A stretch of 36,273 bases of DNA from Propionibacteriaceae bacterium UBA5174 (GCA_002413345.1 DHWU01000070.1:2611-38883); one strand, 5' to 3'. Counted from the first letter of the stretch, positions 15,032 through 23,501 are shown. Numbers and translations are program-made. Notes: generated from the sequence alone by a model not told the origin.

Positions 15032-16420
15032 CTAGAAGTCTTCCAGCTGGAACTCTGGCTTCGGATCACCGCGGCGAATCCGTCCACTGGTCAGCCGGTC
15101 GGCGATCAAGAAGGCCAACTCCAGCGACTGGTTTCGGTTGAGTCTGGGATCGCACGCAGTCTCGTACCGGTTGGAAAGGTCAGCCTCATTTAGCTCATCC
15201 ACCCCACCAACGCATTCGGTGACGTCATCGCCGGTCATCTCAACATGCACTCCACCCGGCCAAGTGCCCAACTGTTCGTGCACGTCGAAGAAGCCGTTGA
15301 CCTCATCGGCGACCTGGCTGAAAGCCCGAGTCTTGTAGCCGGTTGCGGTCTCGAAAGTATTGCCGTGCATGGGGTCACACACCCACGCGACCTTGCGCCC
15401 AGTGGCTTCCACGGCCTTGATCACCGGCGGCAGGGCATCGCGAATCTTGTCGGCCCCCATTCTAGTGATCACCGTGAGCCGACCAGGTTCGTGATGTGGG
15501 TCAAGCCGATCGAGCAGCGCTGCCGCCTCGTCCCCCGTCACGTTCGGTCCGAGTTTCACTCCGATCGGGTTCCGCAGGTGACGCAGGTATTCCACATGGG
15601 CACCGTCAAGCTGGCGAGTGCGCTCCCCGATCCACAGCAGATGGGCACTGGTGTTGTACGGAGTCGCGGTGCGCGAATCAATCCGCGTCAGTGAGTGTTC
15701 GTACTCCAACAGCAAGGCCTCGTGGGAGGAGTAGAAGTCCACGGTACGGAACGACTCGTTGTCCACTCCACAGGCGACCATGAAGGCCAAAGCGCGCCCG
15801 ATCTCATCGGACAGATCTTCGTAACGGGTCTCCACATTGGAGTTGTTCACGAAGTCGGCATTCCAGCTGTGCATGGCGCGCAGATCGGCATAACCGCCGG
15901 TGACAAAGGCCCGCAGGAGGTTCAAGGTGGCCGCGGAATGGTTGTAGACCTCTAACAGCCGATTTGGGTCAGGGATCCGTTCAGCAGGGCTGAAACCAAG
16001 CGCGTTCACCGCGTCACCGCGGTAAGCCGGCAAAGTCACGCCATTGCGAATCTCCCCGTCTCGACTGCGGGGCTTGGCATATTGGCCAGCGATCCGGCCA
16101 ACTTTGAGGACGGGCAGCTGGGCGGCGTAGGTGAGCACCACCGCCATACTCAACAGCACCCGCAGCTTGTTGCGGATGTTGGCTGCAGTCACTGTGTCGA
16201 AGGTTTCGGCACAGTCTCCGCCCTGGAGCATGAAGGACCGCCCGGCAGCGACCTCGGCCACTCGGCCTCGCAAGTCGTCACATTCACCGGCAAAGACCAA
16301 CGGCGGCCGCCGACGCAATTGAGCCACCACTGAATCCACTGCGGAGGCGTCAGGATAGGTCGGCTGCTGGGCAGCGCCCATTGCGTGCAGTGCGGCTAGG
16401 GACGGAATCGGATCAGACAC
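15032..16420 (-). CDS. aroG: Class II 3-deoxy-D-arabino-heptulosonate-7-phosphate synthase
   Basis: 462 residues of the class II (plant/mycobacterial type) DAHP synthase, which condenses phosphoenolpyruvate and erythrose 4-phosphate in the first shikimate step. Characteristic segments are MLQGGDCAETF, KVGRIAGQYAKPRS, LPAYRGDAVN, FYSSHEALLLEYE, HLLWIGERTRQLDGAHVE, VGVKLGP-like IGVKLGPNVTGDEA, WVCDPMHGN and GGVHVEMTGDDVTEC. The metal-binding Cys, His, Glu and Asp are all present. Start GTG 16420 lies seven bases after a TATCCT box that overlaps the plsC stop, so the message is probably leaderless. The location beside plsC matches Rv2178c-Rv2182c. Confidence 0.96.
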   Translation of the reverse strand: MSDPIPSLAALHAMGAAQQPTYPDASAVDSVVAQLRRRPPLVFAGECDDLRGRVAEVAAGRSFMLQGGDCAETFDTVTAANIRNKLRVLLSMAVVLTYAAQLPVLKVGRIAGQYAKPRSRDGEIRNGVTLPAYRGDAVNALGFSPAERIPDPNRLLEVYNHSAATLNLLRAFVTGGYADLRAMHSWNADFVNNSNVETRYEDLSDEIGRALAFMVACGVDNESFRTVDFYSSHEALLLEYEHSLTRIDSRTATPYNTSAHLLWIGERTRQLDGAHVEYLRHLRNPIGVKLGPNVTGDEAAALLDRLDPHHEPGRLTVITRMGADKIRDALPPVIKAVEATGRKVAWVCDPMHGNTFETATGYKTRAFSQVADEVNGFFDVHEQLGTWPGGVHVEMTGDDVTECVGGVDELNEADLSNRYETACDPRLNRNQSLELAFLIADRLTSGRIRRGDPKPEFQLEDF

Positions 16421-16425
16421 GCCGG

Positions 16426-17184
16426 TCAGGATAGCTCGCCGGAGGGCACCTGCGGAGGTTCTGCGCCAAGACCGGGACGTTCCAGGATCCGGGCATCAGC
16501 CTCGTCGGCAGACACTGAGCCCCTTTTGACCGAGGATCCGTAGGCATTCACGTAGACCTGCCCGGAGATCTGTTGGATCGCCGCCATCACCTCATCGGTG
16601 ACCCAGCGCAACACCTCTCGGTCGTTGTACCTGCCGTGATACGCCGAGAAATCCAAAGGCTCACCGATCACCACCCGTGGCTTGCGAAGCCAGGGAATCC
16701 AGAGGAAACCCTGCTTCGCTACCGTCCCGGAGACCGCCACTGGAATCACCGCAACGCCAGCGGCCAGAGCGATCCGAGCCACCCCGGTATGCCCCTTATA
16801 GAGCCGGCCATCCGGTGATCGGGTGCCTTCTGGGAAGATCCCCACCAACCGGCCTTCTCGAAGCGCCGTCAGCACCGGCTCCAAACCATTCAGACTGGCG
16901 CGCCCACCGGAACGGTCAAGTGGCACTTGTTGAGTCACCTTCAAGAACCAAGCCACGATCTTGGACCCAAAGCCACGGTTACCCTCAAACAGTTCGGCCT
17001 TCGCCGGGATGGTCACCTGTCTGCGAATGAGTGCTGGGATCACATAGGTGTCCCCGGCAGCGAGATGGTTGGCAGCCAACACCGCAACGCCGGTGGTCGG
17101 TAGGTTCTCCTCGCCAACCAATTTGGCCCGGAACCCGATCCTCACCAGTGGAACGAAGACGAGATATTTGAAGAAGTTGTACAT
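16426..17184 (-). CDS. plsC: 1-acyl-sn-glycerol-3-phosphate acyltransferase (PlsC family)
   Basis: 252 residues. The NHxxxxD motif reads NHLAAGD (H40, D45) and the phosphate-binding block is FPEGTRSPDG; IPVAVSGT is the usual later motif. One short hydrophobic segment near the N-terminus (NFFKYLVFVPLVRIGF) would anchor it at the inner face of the membrane. It probably acylates lysophosphatidic acid or a related glycolipid precursor; the polar C-terminal 30 residues are extra. ATG 17184 follows GAGAG. It is five bases upstream of aroG on the same strand and divergent from the esterase, as for Rv2182c. Confidence 0.88.
   Translation of the reverse strand: MYNFFKYLVFVPLVRIGFRAKLVGEENLPTTGVAVLAANHLAAGDTYVIPALIRRQVTIPAKAELFEGNRGFGSKIVAWFLKVTQQVPLDRSGGRASLNGLEPVLTALREGRLVGIFPEGTRSPDGRLYKGHTGVARIALAAGVAVIPVAVSGTVAKQGFLWIPWLRKPRVVIGEPLDFSAYHGRYNDREVLRWVTDEVMAAIQQISGQVYVNAYGSSVKRGSVSADEADARILERPGLGAEPPQVPSGELS
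16428..16433 (-). promoter_or_regulatory. Leaderless-type -10 box of aroG inside the plsC end
   Basis: Minus-strand TATCCT shares one base with the plsC stop codon and is followed by seven bases and GTG 16420. aroG can thus be transcribed independently of plsC. Confidence 0.55.
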
Positions 17185-17218
17185 TCAGCTCTCTCAAGTG
17201 CGTGACTGTCGGACAGCC

Positions 17219-17224
17219 TACGAT
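17219..17224 (+). promoter_or_regulatory. Leaderless-type -10 box of the esterase gene
   Basis: TACGAT, six bases, then ATG 17231. No ribosome binding site. Confidence 0.6.
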
Positions 17225-17230
17225 GCTGCC

Positions 17231-17971
17231 ATGAACGTGAGCGAAACTGCCCAGCCTTTCTACAGTGCCACCGGCAATATCGGAGTCCTCTTTTGCCATG
17301 GTTTCACTGGCTCACCCTGGTCGTTGCTGGAGTGGGCAAAGGTGACTGCTGAGGCTGGATACCGGGTGTCATTGCCGCGGCTTCCCGGGCACGGCACCAG
17401 CTGGCAGGAGATGAACCTCACCGGCTGGCAGGACTGGTACTCCTGCGTGGATCGCGAGTTCGCCGAGCTTCGCGCCAACTGCGACAAGGTCTTTGTGGCC
17501 GGCCTAAGTATGGGCGGGTCCCTGGCGCTGCGGCTGGCCGAGAAACACGGCGCGGCAGTGGCTGGGCTGATCCTGGTGAATCCAGCGGTGTTGCCTTACC
17601 CGAAAGACCGAATCGCCTCCATAGCCCAGCACTTTGTCCCTTCGGTGAAGGCAATCGGCTCCGATCTAGCAGACCCGAACACTGATGAACACGCCTACGA
17701 TCGGACTCCAGTCCGGGCCGCCGCTTCCATGCTGAAGATGTGGGTCGAGGTCCGCGCCTGCCTCGATCTAGTGGACTGCCCGCTGCTGATGTTCCGTTCA
17801 GCGACCGATCACGTGGTTCCCGACGTCTCCAAAGAGTTCATCTTGAACCACGTCTCCAGCGAAGTGATTGTGGATCGGGTATTGGAGCGCAGCTTTCACG
17901 TGGCGACGATGGATTACGACAAGCAAGCAATCTTTGCCGAGACCCTGCAGTTCCTAGCCGAACAGGCGTGA
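17231..17971 (+). CDS. Alpha/beta-hydrolase, carboxylesterase/monoacylglycerol lipase type
   Basis: 246 residues. LFCHGFTGSPWSL forms the oxyanion-hole region, AGLSMGGSLALRLA is the nucleophile elbow with Ser, SATDHVVP supplies the Asp and RSFHVATMD the His. The fold and length match Est30-like carboxylesterases (YvaK/EstA group), which also hydrolyse monoacylglycerols. No signal peptide, so it is cytoplasmic. ATG 17231 is supported by the leaderless promoter; the frame upstream to 17048 runs into plsC and is unlikely coding. Next to plsC it may take part in lipid turnover, but this is only contextual. Confidence 0.85.
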   Translation: MNVSETAQPFYSATGNIGVLFCHGFTGSPWSLLEWAKVTAEAGYRVSLPRLPGHGTSWQEMNLTGWQDWYSCVDREFAELRANCDKVFVAGLSMGGSLALRLAEKHGAAVAGLILVNPAVLPYPKDRIASIAQHFVPSVKAIGSDLADPNTDEHAYDRTPVRAAASMLKMWVEVRACLDLVDCPLLMFRSATDHVVPDVSKEFILNHVSSEVIVDRVLERSFHVATMDYDKQAIFAETLQFLAEQA

Positions 17972-17988
17972 AGCTCGAGTGAGAGCGA

Positions 17989-19011
17989 TCAGCTGACTAC
18001 GCGGCGGGCGCTGGTGTAATTGCCGTAACCGGCCAGCGACTGCACCATCAGGTCATTCCGCGGGTTACGGGCGTGCACGAACTTCCCGTTACCGATGTAC
18101 ATGCCTACGTGGTGGATCGGGCTGTAGAAAAAGATCAGGTCGCCTGGCTTCAGGTTCGCTTTCGACACAGCCCGACCGACTGAGGCCTGCGAACTGGAGG
18201 AGTGAGGCAGCGAGATTCCAGCTTGCCGGTAGGAGGCGACCATTAGCCCTGAGCAATCAAAACTGTTCGGCCCCGATGCTCCCCACACATACTGGCCACT
18301 GGATACCTTCGACAAGGCGTAGGCGATGGCCTTCTTGATTTTGGCGTTCGAGTCGGCGTAATCACCGGGATCGGCGCTCTCCGAGGACCCCTCACTGGAA
18401 TCCAGTTCCTGACGATCCTTCGGGCTGAGCGAAGCGACAAGGGCATCAGCCTCGGACACCTTGGCCTCGACGTTGGCCTTGAGCTGAGACAGCTTCTTCT
18501 CTTTCTCGGCCAAAGCAGCAACTTCGGCTTCCGCCGTGCGCTGCATGTCGGTGAGGTTGGCCTGCTCGATAGCCTGCTCGGACAACGTCTTGTTCATGGT
18601 GTCGTTGACTTTGCTGGCCGTCGACAACCGATCAAGGGTGGTGTCGGGATCACCTGAGGTGAAGATCTGCATGGTGGTGCTGGAGTCGCGTCCCCGGAAC
18701 TGAGCCAGCGCGATTGACTGCGCTGAAGCATTCAGTTGATCAACTCGCTTCTGCTGGATCGCAATGTCGGATCGCAATGTGGACAACCGAGCTTTGCCCT
18801 TATCAAGCGCATCAGAGACCGCGTCATAATCTTCACCGATTTGACTGGCCTGCACCTCAAGGTCTTTGACGCGCTCCTTGGCGCTCTTCACCGTCGTGGG
18901 GGTAGAGGTTGGTGCCGCAACTGCAGGTACTACCACTACCTGACCAGCTAGCACTGTGACAGCAACCGCGCCAAGCAAAGCAGTGGCGAAGCGTCCGTTC
19001 CTCAATCTCAT
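17989..19011 (-). CDS. Secreted NlpC/P60 peptidoglycan hydrolase with coiled coil
   Basis: 340 residues, RipA/RipC-like. A basic, hydrophobic signal peptide (1-32, ending VVVVPAVAAP) is followed by a long coiled coil (about 42-195), an acidic Ser-rich linker (about 203-220) and an NlpC/P60 domain (about 222-340). The catalytic Cys is in FDCSGLMVASY (C253) and His in HHVGMYIG (H301); a second His is at 313. Such enzymes cut D-iGlu-mDAP bonds in stem peptides during cell separation. The coiled coil probably autoinhibits or binds an FtsEX-type partner. ATG 19011 has GAGGGG upstream. It corresponds by position to Rv2190c. Confidence 0.9.
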   Translation of the reverse strand: MRLRNGRFATALLGAVAVTVLAGQVVVVPAVAAPTSTPTTVKSAKERVKDLEVQASQIGEDYDAVSDALDKGKARLSTLRSDIAIQQKRVDQLNASAQSIALAQFRGRDSSTTMQIFTSGDPDTTLDRLSTASKVNDTMNKTLSEQAIEQANLTDMQRTAEAEVAALAEKEKKLSQLKANVEAKVSEADALVASLSPKDRQELDSSEGSSESADPGDYADSNAKIKKAIAYALSKVSSGQYVWGASGPNSFDCSGLMVASYRQAGISLPHSSSSQASVGRAVSKANLKPGDLIFFYSPIHHVGMYIGNGKFVHARNPRNDLMVQSLAGYGNYTSARRVVS

Positions 19012-19060
19012 TCGGTACCCCTCAGTGATGGGCTCTCCGCCCTGAACCGAAACTGAGAAA

Positions 19061-19089
19061 ACCCTAAGGGAATACCCGGCACAACGCAA
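19061..19089 (-). promoter_or_regulatory. Promoter of the NlpC/P60 gene
   Basis: Minus-strand TTGCGT (19084-19089), a 17-base spacer and TAGGGT (19061-19066), giving a leader of about 45 bases. I looked for the conserved blocks of the c-di-AMP (ydaO) riboswitch that often precedes such genes and did not find them. Confidence 0.5.
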
Positions 19090-19129
19090 ACTCGCTGCCC
19101 AGAGACCCCCCAACCTCAGACCCTTTAGC

Positions 19130-19318
19130 TTACCCCCCGGCAACCAGCCGCAGTGGGGGAACCAGCCCAGAAGTGGCCATCGCAGCCAAGGCCGTGCGTT
19201 CTTGGCCATCGAGCTGGATCTCCTCAGAAATCGGGCCTAACAGCACCGAAATCACACAGTCTTGGCAACTCGGACCTCGGGCCCGGCAAGTGCCGCAATC
19301 GACATGCAGTACGTCCAT
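19130..19318 (-). CDS. Small Cys-rich conserved actinobacterial protein
   Basis: 62 residues beginning MDVLHVDCGTCRARGPSCQ, with two CxxC pairs (CGTC and CQDC) that look like a zinc site, followed by ISVLLGP and a helical tail. I recall similar unannotated proteins next to NlpC/P60 genes in other actinobacteria, but no function. The ATG at 19318 has a CACACT box six bases upstream and no ribosome site. The frame continues to a GTG at 19396 and a longer form cannot be excluded. It is divergent from the nuclease gene. Confidence 0.65.
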   Translation of the reverse strand: MDVLHVDCGTCRARGPSCQDCVISVLLGPISEEIQLDGQERTALAAMATSGLVPPLRLVAGG

Positions 19319-19400
19319 GTCCAAAGTGTGACCGGCGGGTCTGACATTCCGTGAGCACCCTTCCCGGCTAGCTGTGGCCAGCACTGTCAGAGTCACGGGC

Positions 19401-19406
19401 TAGCGT
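19401..19406 (+). promoter_or_regulatory. Leaderless-type -10 box of the nuclease gene
   Basis: TAGCGT, eight bases, then GTG 19415. Confidence 0.5.
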
Positions 19407-19414
19407 CTCCAGAT

Positions 19415-21145
19415 GTGAGCAGCAGCGCAGTCCAAATGAGTTTCGACGAGTTGGGTACCCCGCTATCTGAGGTGACCTTCTGCGTAGTTGATCTGGAGAC
19501 GACTGGCGGCGGCGCCTCAGCCGACATCACTGAGTTTGGTGCGGTGAAGGTGCGTGGCGGCGAAGTGCTCGGTGAGTTCCAAACTTTGGTGAACCCGCTC
19601 AGCCAGATTCCGGCTCTGATCTCAGTGCTAACTGGGATCACCGACCGGTTAGTGGCTGATGCCCCAAGACTGCCCCAAGTCCTACCCGGGTTCTTAGAGT
19701 TCGCCGCTGGCTGCGTACTGGTGGCCCACAATGCCCGCTTCGACATTGGCTTTCTGAAACGGGCTTGCTCGCGCCACGACTATGCCTGGCCCCAGCCGAA
19801 GGTGATCGACACTGTCGCGCTGGCTAGACACACACTTGCCCGCGACGAGGTACCCAATGTGAAGCTGGGTACGCTCGCCGCACACTTCCAAGTGCACACC
19901 TCGCCCACTCACCGCGCCTTGGATGATGCCCGAGCCACAGTGGAGGTACTGCACGCACTGCTGGAACGGCTCGGCGGATTCAGCGTCCAGACCCTGGAAG
20001 ACCTACTGGAATTTCTTAACCAAGTTTCGCCGCAGCGGCGAGCCAAGCGGAGCTTGGCGAAAGACGTCCCCGCAGCGCCGGGAATCTACCAGTTTGTGGC
20101 GGTATTGACCGCTCCGGACGGCTCCGCTCGCCGGCAGGTGCTCTACGTGGGAAAGAGCCGCAATCTACGTCGCCGAGTGGCCAGCTATTTCACCGCCGCG
20201 GAGACCCGGCCACGAATGGAGGAGATGGTGCGGATCGCCACAGCCGTAGAGACCGTGGTCTGCCGCACACCCCTAGAGGCCGACGTCCTGGAACTGCGGC
20301 TAATCGCCGCACACTCGCCTCGGTACAACCGCCGGTCGAAGTATCCCGAACGCCAGCATTGGCTCAAACTGACCGCAGAGGCTTTCCCGCGGTTGTCCAT
20401 CGTCCGCCAAATCACCGATGATGGCTGCTTCTATTTCGGCCCATTCCGGCGTCGCCAGGCCGCCGAACAGGTGCAACTGGCTAGCTACGAGGCCTTCGGG
20501 CTGCGCCAGTGCACCACCAGGTTGTCCCGCACTAAGGCAACGCCAGCCTGCGCACTGGCCGAAATGGGACGGTGCAGCGCCCCGTGCCAGTTGCGGCTGT
20601 CACCACAGGAATACGCCACCATCGTTGAGCGGGTGCGAAATGCCTTGTCCACCGACGTCAGACCGCTGATCCGAGCGGCAGCGCCCAGACTTCAACAGCT
20701 GGTGGCCGCCGAACGATTCGAAGAAGCTGCCGCTTTCGCCACGCGCCTCGAAGACTGCACCCGGGCCGCCGCCCGACATCATCGCCTCGCCAGCCTGGCG
20801 GCCTGTCCACAACTCGTCGCGGCACTGCGCACCGAGCCGGGTTGGGAGATCCACGTGATTCGGTACGGACGCCTCGCTAACGCAACGCTGGCCCGCCAAG
20901 GCGAAGTACCCCAACAGATTGCCCGGGACGCCGTGGCCGTTGCGACCTCCGTAACCCGGCCGGTCGGACCACAGCCTGCCGGCACCATCGAGGAAACTGA
21001 ACAAATCGCGGATTGGCTGGAACGGCCCGGCGTCCGGCTGATCGAAATTGACGGCGATTGGTGCTGGCCGTTGGGAATTGGGCCCACCGCATCGGTCCAG
21101 CTCCGGCGCAGCCAGCCCAGCGGCGGTTTAGGATCAGACGCATGA
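19415..21145 (+). CDS. DnaQ-like 3'-5' exonuclease fused to a UvrC-type GIY-YIG endonuclease
   Basis: 576 residues, homologous to Rv2191. The N-terminal DEDDh exonuclease (about 20-185) shows VVDLETTG (motif I), VAHNARFDIGFL (II) and THRALDDARAT (III). The GIY-YIG nuclease (about 217-300) has GIYQF and LYVGKSRNLRRRVASYF, followed by a UvrC-like Cys region CALAEMGRCSAPCQ and a helical UvrBC-like segment (RFEEAAAFATRLED). It lacks the UvrC RNase H and HhH domains, so like Cho it probably makes one incision, perhaps combined with resection. Role in repair is inferred. The Lrp gene overlaps its stop by ATGA. Confidence 0.9.
   Translation: MSSSAVQMSFDELGTPLSEVTFCVVDLETTGGGASADITEFGAVKVRGGEVLGEFQTLVNPLSQIPALISVLTGITDRLVADAPRLPQVLPGFLEFAAGCVLVAHNARFDIGFLKRACSRHDYAWPQPKVIDTVALARHTLARDEVPNVKLGTLAAHFQVHTSPTHRALDDARATVEVLHALLERLGGFSVQTLEDLLEFLNQVSPQRRAKRSLAKDVPAAPGIYQFVAVLTAPDGSARRQVLYVGKSRNLRRRVASYFTAAETRPRMEEMVRIATAVETVVCRTPLEADVLELRLIAAHSPRYNRRSKYPERQHWLKLTAEAFPRLSIVRQITDDGCFYFGPFRRRQAAEQVQLASYEAFGLRQCTTRLSRTKATPACALAEMGRCSAPCQLRLSPQEYATIVERVRNALSTDVRPLIRAAAPRLQQLVAAERFEEAAAFATRLEDCTRAAARHHRLASLAACPQLVAALRTEPGWEIHVIRYGRLANATLARQGEVPQQIARDAVAVATSVTRPVGPQPAGTIEETEQIADWLERPGVRLIEIDGDWCWPLGIGPTASVQLRRSQPSGGLGSDA
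21129..21134 (+). promoter_or_regulatory. Possible internal -10 box for the Lrp-domain gene
   Basis: TAGGAT within the end of the nuclease gene, seven bases before ATG 21142, matching the leaderless pattern seen elsewhere here. Confidence 0.4.
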
Positions 21146-21417
21146 TCACCGCGATTGTGTTCGTAACTGCCGATGTCGCTCAGATTCCCCAAGTGGCCCA
21201 ACGGATCGCCGATATCGATGGGGTGTCCGAGGTCTACTCGGTGACCGGCAAGATCGACCTGATCGCGCTGGTCCGTGTCCGCACTATCGACGATGTCGCT
21301 GGCGTTGTTACTGAGCGGCTGAACAAGGTGGCCGGAGTGCTGAGTACCGAGACGCATGTGGCCTTCCGCGCCTATTCCACCCACGATCTGGAAGCGGCTT
21401 TCGCGATCGGCGATTGA
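21142..21417 (+). CDS. Stand-alone Lrp/AsnC effector-binding domain protein
   Basis: 91 residues forming only the alpha/beta sandwich (RAM/AsnC_trans_reg) domain: ITAIVFVTAD, a helix IPQVAQRIADIDGVSEVYSV, TGKIDLIALVRV and AYSTHDLEAAF. The DNA-binding helix-turn-helix of full Lrp proteins is absent. Such proteins bind amino acids and oligomerise, possibly with full-length Lrp regulators. ATG overlaps the preceding nuclease stop (ATGA), so translation may be coupled. The same gene pair is common in actinobacteria. Ligand unknown. Confidence 0.88.
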   Translation: MITAIVFVTADVAQIPQVAQRIADIDGVSEVYSVTGKIDLIALVRVRTIDDVAGVVTERLNKVAGVLSTETHVAFRAYSTHDLEAAFAIGD

Positions 21418-21431
21418 GCCCGCCAATAGCT

Positions 21432-21461
21432 GAGCGCCCGCCCCCTCGGGAACGGGCGCTC
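21432..21461. terminator. Terminator between convergent genes
   Basis: A perfect 9-bp stem, GAGCGCCCG/CGGGCGCTC, with a 12-base loop between the Lrp-domain gene and the cyclophilin gene. There is no long T tract, but the position suits bidirectional termination. Confidence 0.65.
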
Positions 21462-21471
21462 ACTACGTCAA

Positions 21472-21990
21472 TCAGGCTTCGATGATCTCGACCGAGGTCA
21501 TCACCACGGGTTCCGCTGGACGGTCGCCAGCTTTGGTGGCCACTAGGCCGATCCGGTCAACGATGGAGCGGGACTGTTCGTCGGCAACTTCACCAAAGAT
21601 GGTGTGCTTGCGGTTCAGCCACATAGTCGGGGCCAAAGTGACGAAGAACTGCGAGCCGTTGGTGCCCGGTCCAGAATTGGCCATGGCCAACAGGTAGGGC
21701 TTGTTGAACACCAGGTCCGGATGAATCTCATCTTCGAACCGATAACCGGGGCCGCCAGTGCCAGTGCCCAGTGGGCACCCACCCTGAATCATGAAGCCGT
21801 CGATAATCCGATGAAAGCCGAGCCCGTCGTAGAACTTCCCGGTGCCGACAGCCCCAGTCTTGGGATCGGTGTATTCCTTGGTGCCGGTAGCCAATCCAAC
21901 GAAGTTGGCCACCGTCTTCGGCGCCTGATCAGCGAACAGATTGATCACGATGTCGCCGTGGTTGGTGTGCAGAATTGCAGTCTGAGCCAT
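21472..21990 (-). CDS. Cyclophilin-type peptidyl-prolyl cis-trans isomerase
   Basis: 172 residues, cytoplasmic (no signal peptide). FHRIIDGFMIQGG carries the catalytic Arg, Phe and Met of cyclophilins; PYLLAMANSGPGTNGSQFFVTL and WLNRKHTIFGEV complete the active site. It resembles mycobacterial PpiA and would accelerate proline isomerisation during folding. ATG 21990 is preceded by AGAAAGGA at seven bases. Confidence 0.93.
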   Translation of the reverse strand: MAQTAILHTNHGDIVINLFADQAPKTVANFVGLATGTKEYTDPKTGAVGTGKFYDGLGFHRIIDGFMIQGGCPLGTGTGGPGYRFEDEIHPDLVFNKPYLLAMANSGPGTNGSQFFVTLAPTMWLNRKHTIFGEVADEQSRSIVDRIGLVATKAGDRPAEPVVMTSVEIIEA

Positions 21991-22092
21991 GTGGGCGTCC
22001 TTTCTTGTTACCCGCCCATCTTTACAGATGCGTGTGCTCCAGGTTTGCTACGGGTACGGTGGTTGCCAACAACTTGAACTACGGAGGCCACT

Positions 22093-22992
22093 GTGAAAAG
22101 CAAGCAACTGCTTGGTGCGGTCGAGGAAGGCACCCAGGCCGCCATCGAGCACCTGTCACCCTACGTCGAGCAGGCTTTGCGCGAGGGAACCGAGATTGCC
22201 GATCAGACCTATGCCCGGCTGCGGCCCGCCCTCAAAGACGCCACGATCCGCGGCGCACGGCTGGCCTCAGACACCTTCGACCGCGTCCACCCCGGCATTG
22301 ACGAAGCGATCGACCGGGTCTATCCCGCCGTCAATGCCACAGTCAAGAAGGTACGTCCCGCTGTTGACGAAGTCCTAGGACGGATTCCTCCCACGGTCAA
22401 TCTGGCCCGGGAGAAGGTCCAAGAAGAATTGCTGCCCAACGTCGCCGAGCAGCTTCGCCTGCTCGCCGCCCAGCCGCTGGCCCATGAGTTGAAGGTCGCT
22501 GTTGCGTCTGCCGCACTGGCCAAGCAGCTGGAAAAGGCTGGCAAGAAGCAACGCTCGGGTTGGAAGACCTTCGGCAAGGTGGTGCTGGCCGGTGCGGTAC
22601 TCGGCGGAGTGGCCCTGGCATTGAAGAAGCTTCTCGCCGATCCCTCCAGCGGCTGGGAAACCTACGCCCCGCGCGATGACGCTTACGTGGCTGACCCAGT
22701 CGCGCCTGAAGAAGACGCCGATGCAGTTGGCATCGTGGACGACGAGTTGGGTGATGTTACGGCTCCGCTGTTCACCGAAGGTGACGACGCCGACCCAACC
22801 GGCGGTAGTCCTTACGGCGAAGACTCCTACCTTGGCGACGAGCCGCCGGAAGGCTTCACAATCAAGGGCAATGACCGTTCGAAGAAGTACCACGTGCCTG
22901 GTAGCGGATCCTATGAGCGCACCAGCGCCGAGGTCTGGTTCACCTCCGAGGAAGCCGCCCAAGCCGCTGGATTCACGAAGGCTCACCGCTGA
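22093..22992 (+). CDS. Membrane-anchored protein with helical 11-residue repeats and a C-terminal sunset domain
   Basis: 299 residues in four parts. (1) A long amphipathic helix (1-155) whose stretch 42-107 is six tandem 11-residue units of the type [RK][VIL]xPx[VIL][DNK]; good examples are RVHPGIDEAID, RVYPAVNATVK and KVRPAVDEVLG. (2) One hydrophobic helix (about 160-180). (3) A very acidic linker (about 194-250). (4) A C-terminal sunset (ArfC-type) domain, PPEGFTIKGNDRSKKYHVPG to SEEAAQAAGF. I recognise the last domain from actinobacterial membrane proteins; function unknown. Start GTG 22093 has GGAGG five bases upstream. Confidence 0.82.
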   Translation: MKSKQLLGAVEEGTQAAIEHLSPYVEQALREGTEIADQTYARLRPALKDATIRGARLASDTFDRVHPGIDEAIDRVYPAVNATVKKVRPAVDEVLGRIPPTVNLAREKVQEELLPNVAEQLRLLAAQPLAHELKVAVASAALAKQLEKAGKKQRSGWKTFGKVVLAGAVLGGVALALKKLLADPSSGWETYAPRDDAYVADPVAPEEDADAVGIVDDELGDVTAPLFTEGDDADPTGGSPYGEDSYLGDEPPEGFTIKGNDRSKKYHVPGSGSYERTSAEVWFTSEEAAQAAGFTKAHR

Positions 22993-23016
22993 ATAGCTTT
23001 CTTAAAATATCCTGAG

Positions 23017-23052
23017 AAAAAGGGGCGCCGGCTCACACCGGCACCCCTTTTT
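23017..23052. terminator. Strong intrinsic terminator
   Basis: AAAAAGGGG-c-GCCGG, loop CTCACA, CCGGC-a-CCCCTTTTT: a 14-bp stem with one mismatch, flanked by A and T tracts. It ends the sunset-protein transcript and could work from the other strand too. Confidence 0.9.
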
Positions 23053-23066
23053 CGACTTTCTAGGGT

Positions 23067-23501
23067 GTGACGACTCTCACTTCGGACTACGCCTGGGTAC
23101 CAGCGGCACCATTCCGAGCTCACCTTCGACTGATGCTCGCTTTGACCGATCTACCCTGGCCAGTATTTGCCCTCAAAGCCGGCGTCCCGGTGCGCTTGGT
23201 TTCTCGACTGCTGTCTCCCAACGGACGGCGACTTCCTCGGTTACCGAGGGACAGTGCCATCCGAATTCTGGGGCTCACCGACGAATCGATAGCTGAGCTT
23301 GGCCGCACTTTGGTACCCGCAGATGACACCCGCCGACAACTCGGCGAACTTCTGGCGGCCGGATGCGAAATTCACACACTGGCCCGGTACTGCCGGCTGC
23401 CGCAAGCCAAACTCCTCGACACTGTGTCAGCTTCGCGTTGCACCGAGCTGACAGCGCTCCTAGTGCGCTCAGCAGCCCTGCAGTATCAGGCCAAGCGTTA
23501 G
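23067..23501 (+). CDS. Small basic protein with a helix-turn-helix-like segment
   Basis: 144 residues. A central stretch, ALTDLPWPVFALKAGVPVRL followed by VSRLL, has the spacing of a helix-turn-helix with a Gly turn, and resembles conserved actinobacterial proteins with the theme HLR-x(3)-TGL-W-x-VxA-x-AGVP that I cannot name. The rest is helical with several Arg residues. Start is uncertain: GTG 23067 directly abuts a TAGGGT, leaving no room for a leader from that box. An internal ATG at 23133 is an alternative. It lies just after a strong terminator, so it needs its own promoter. Confidence 0.7.
   Translation: MTTLTSDYAWVPAAPFRAHLRLMLALTDLPWPVFALKAGVPVRLVSRLLSPNGRRLPRLPRDSAIRILGLTDESIAELGRTLVPADDTRRQLGELLAAGCEIHTLARYCRLPQAKLLDTVSASRCTELTALLVRSAALQYQAKR

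Noticed and set aside
19012..19129. c-di-AMP (ydaO) riboswitch upstream of the NlpC/P60 gene
   Set aside because: The conserved GTCAGCTAACC-like end and the other core blocks could not be found in the 118-base leader.
23061..23066. TAGGGT as a leaderless -10 for the small HTH-like gene
   Set aside because: It directly abuts GTG 23067, so transcription would start inside the codon region; the real start or promoter must differ.
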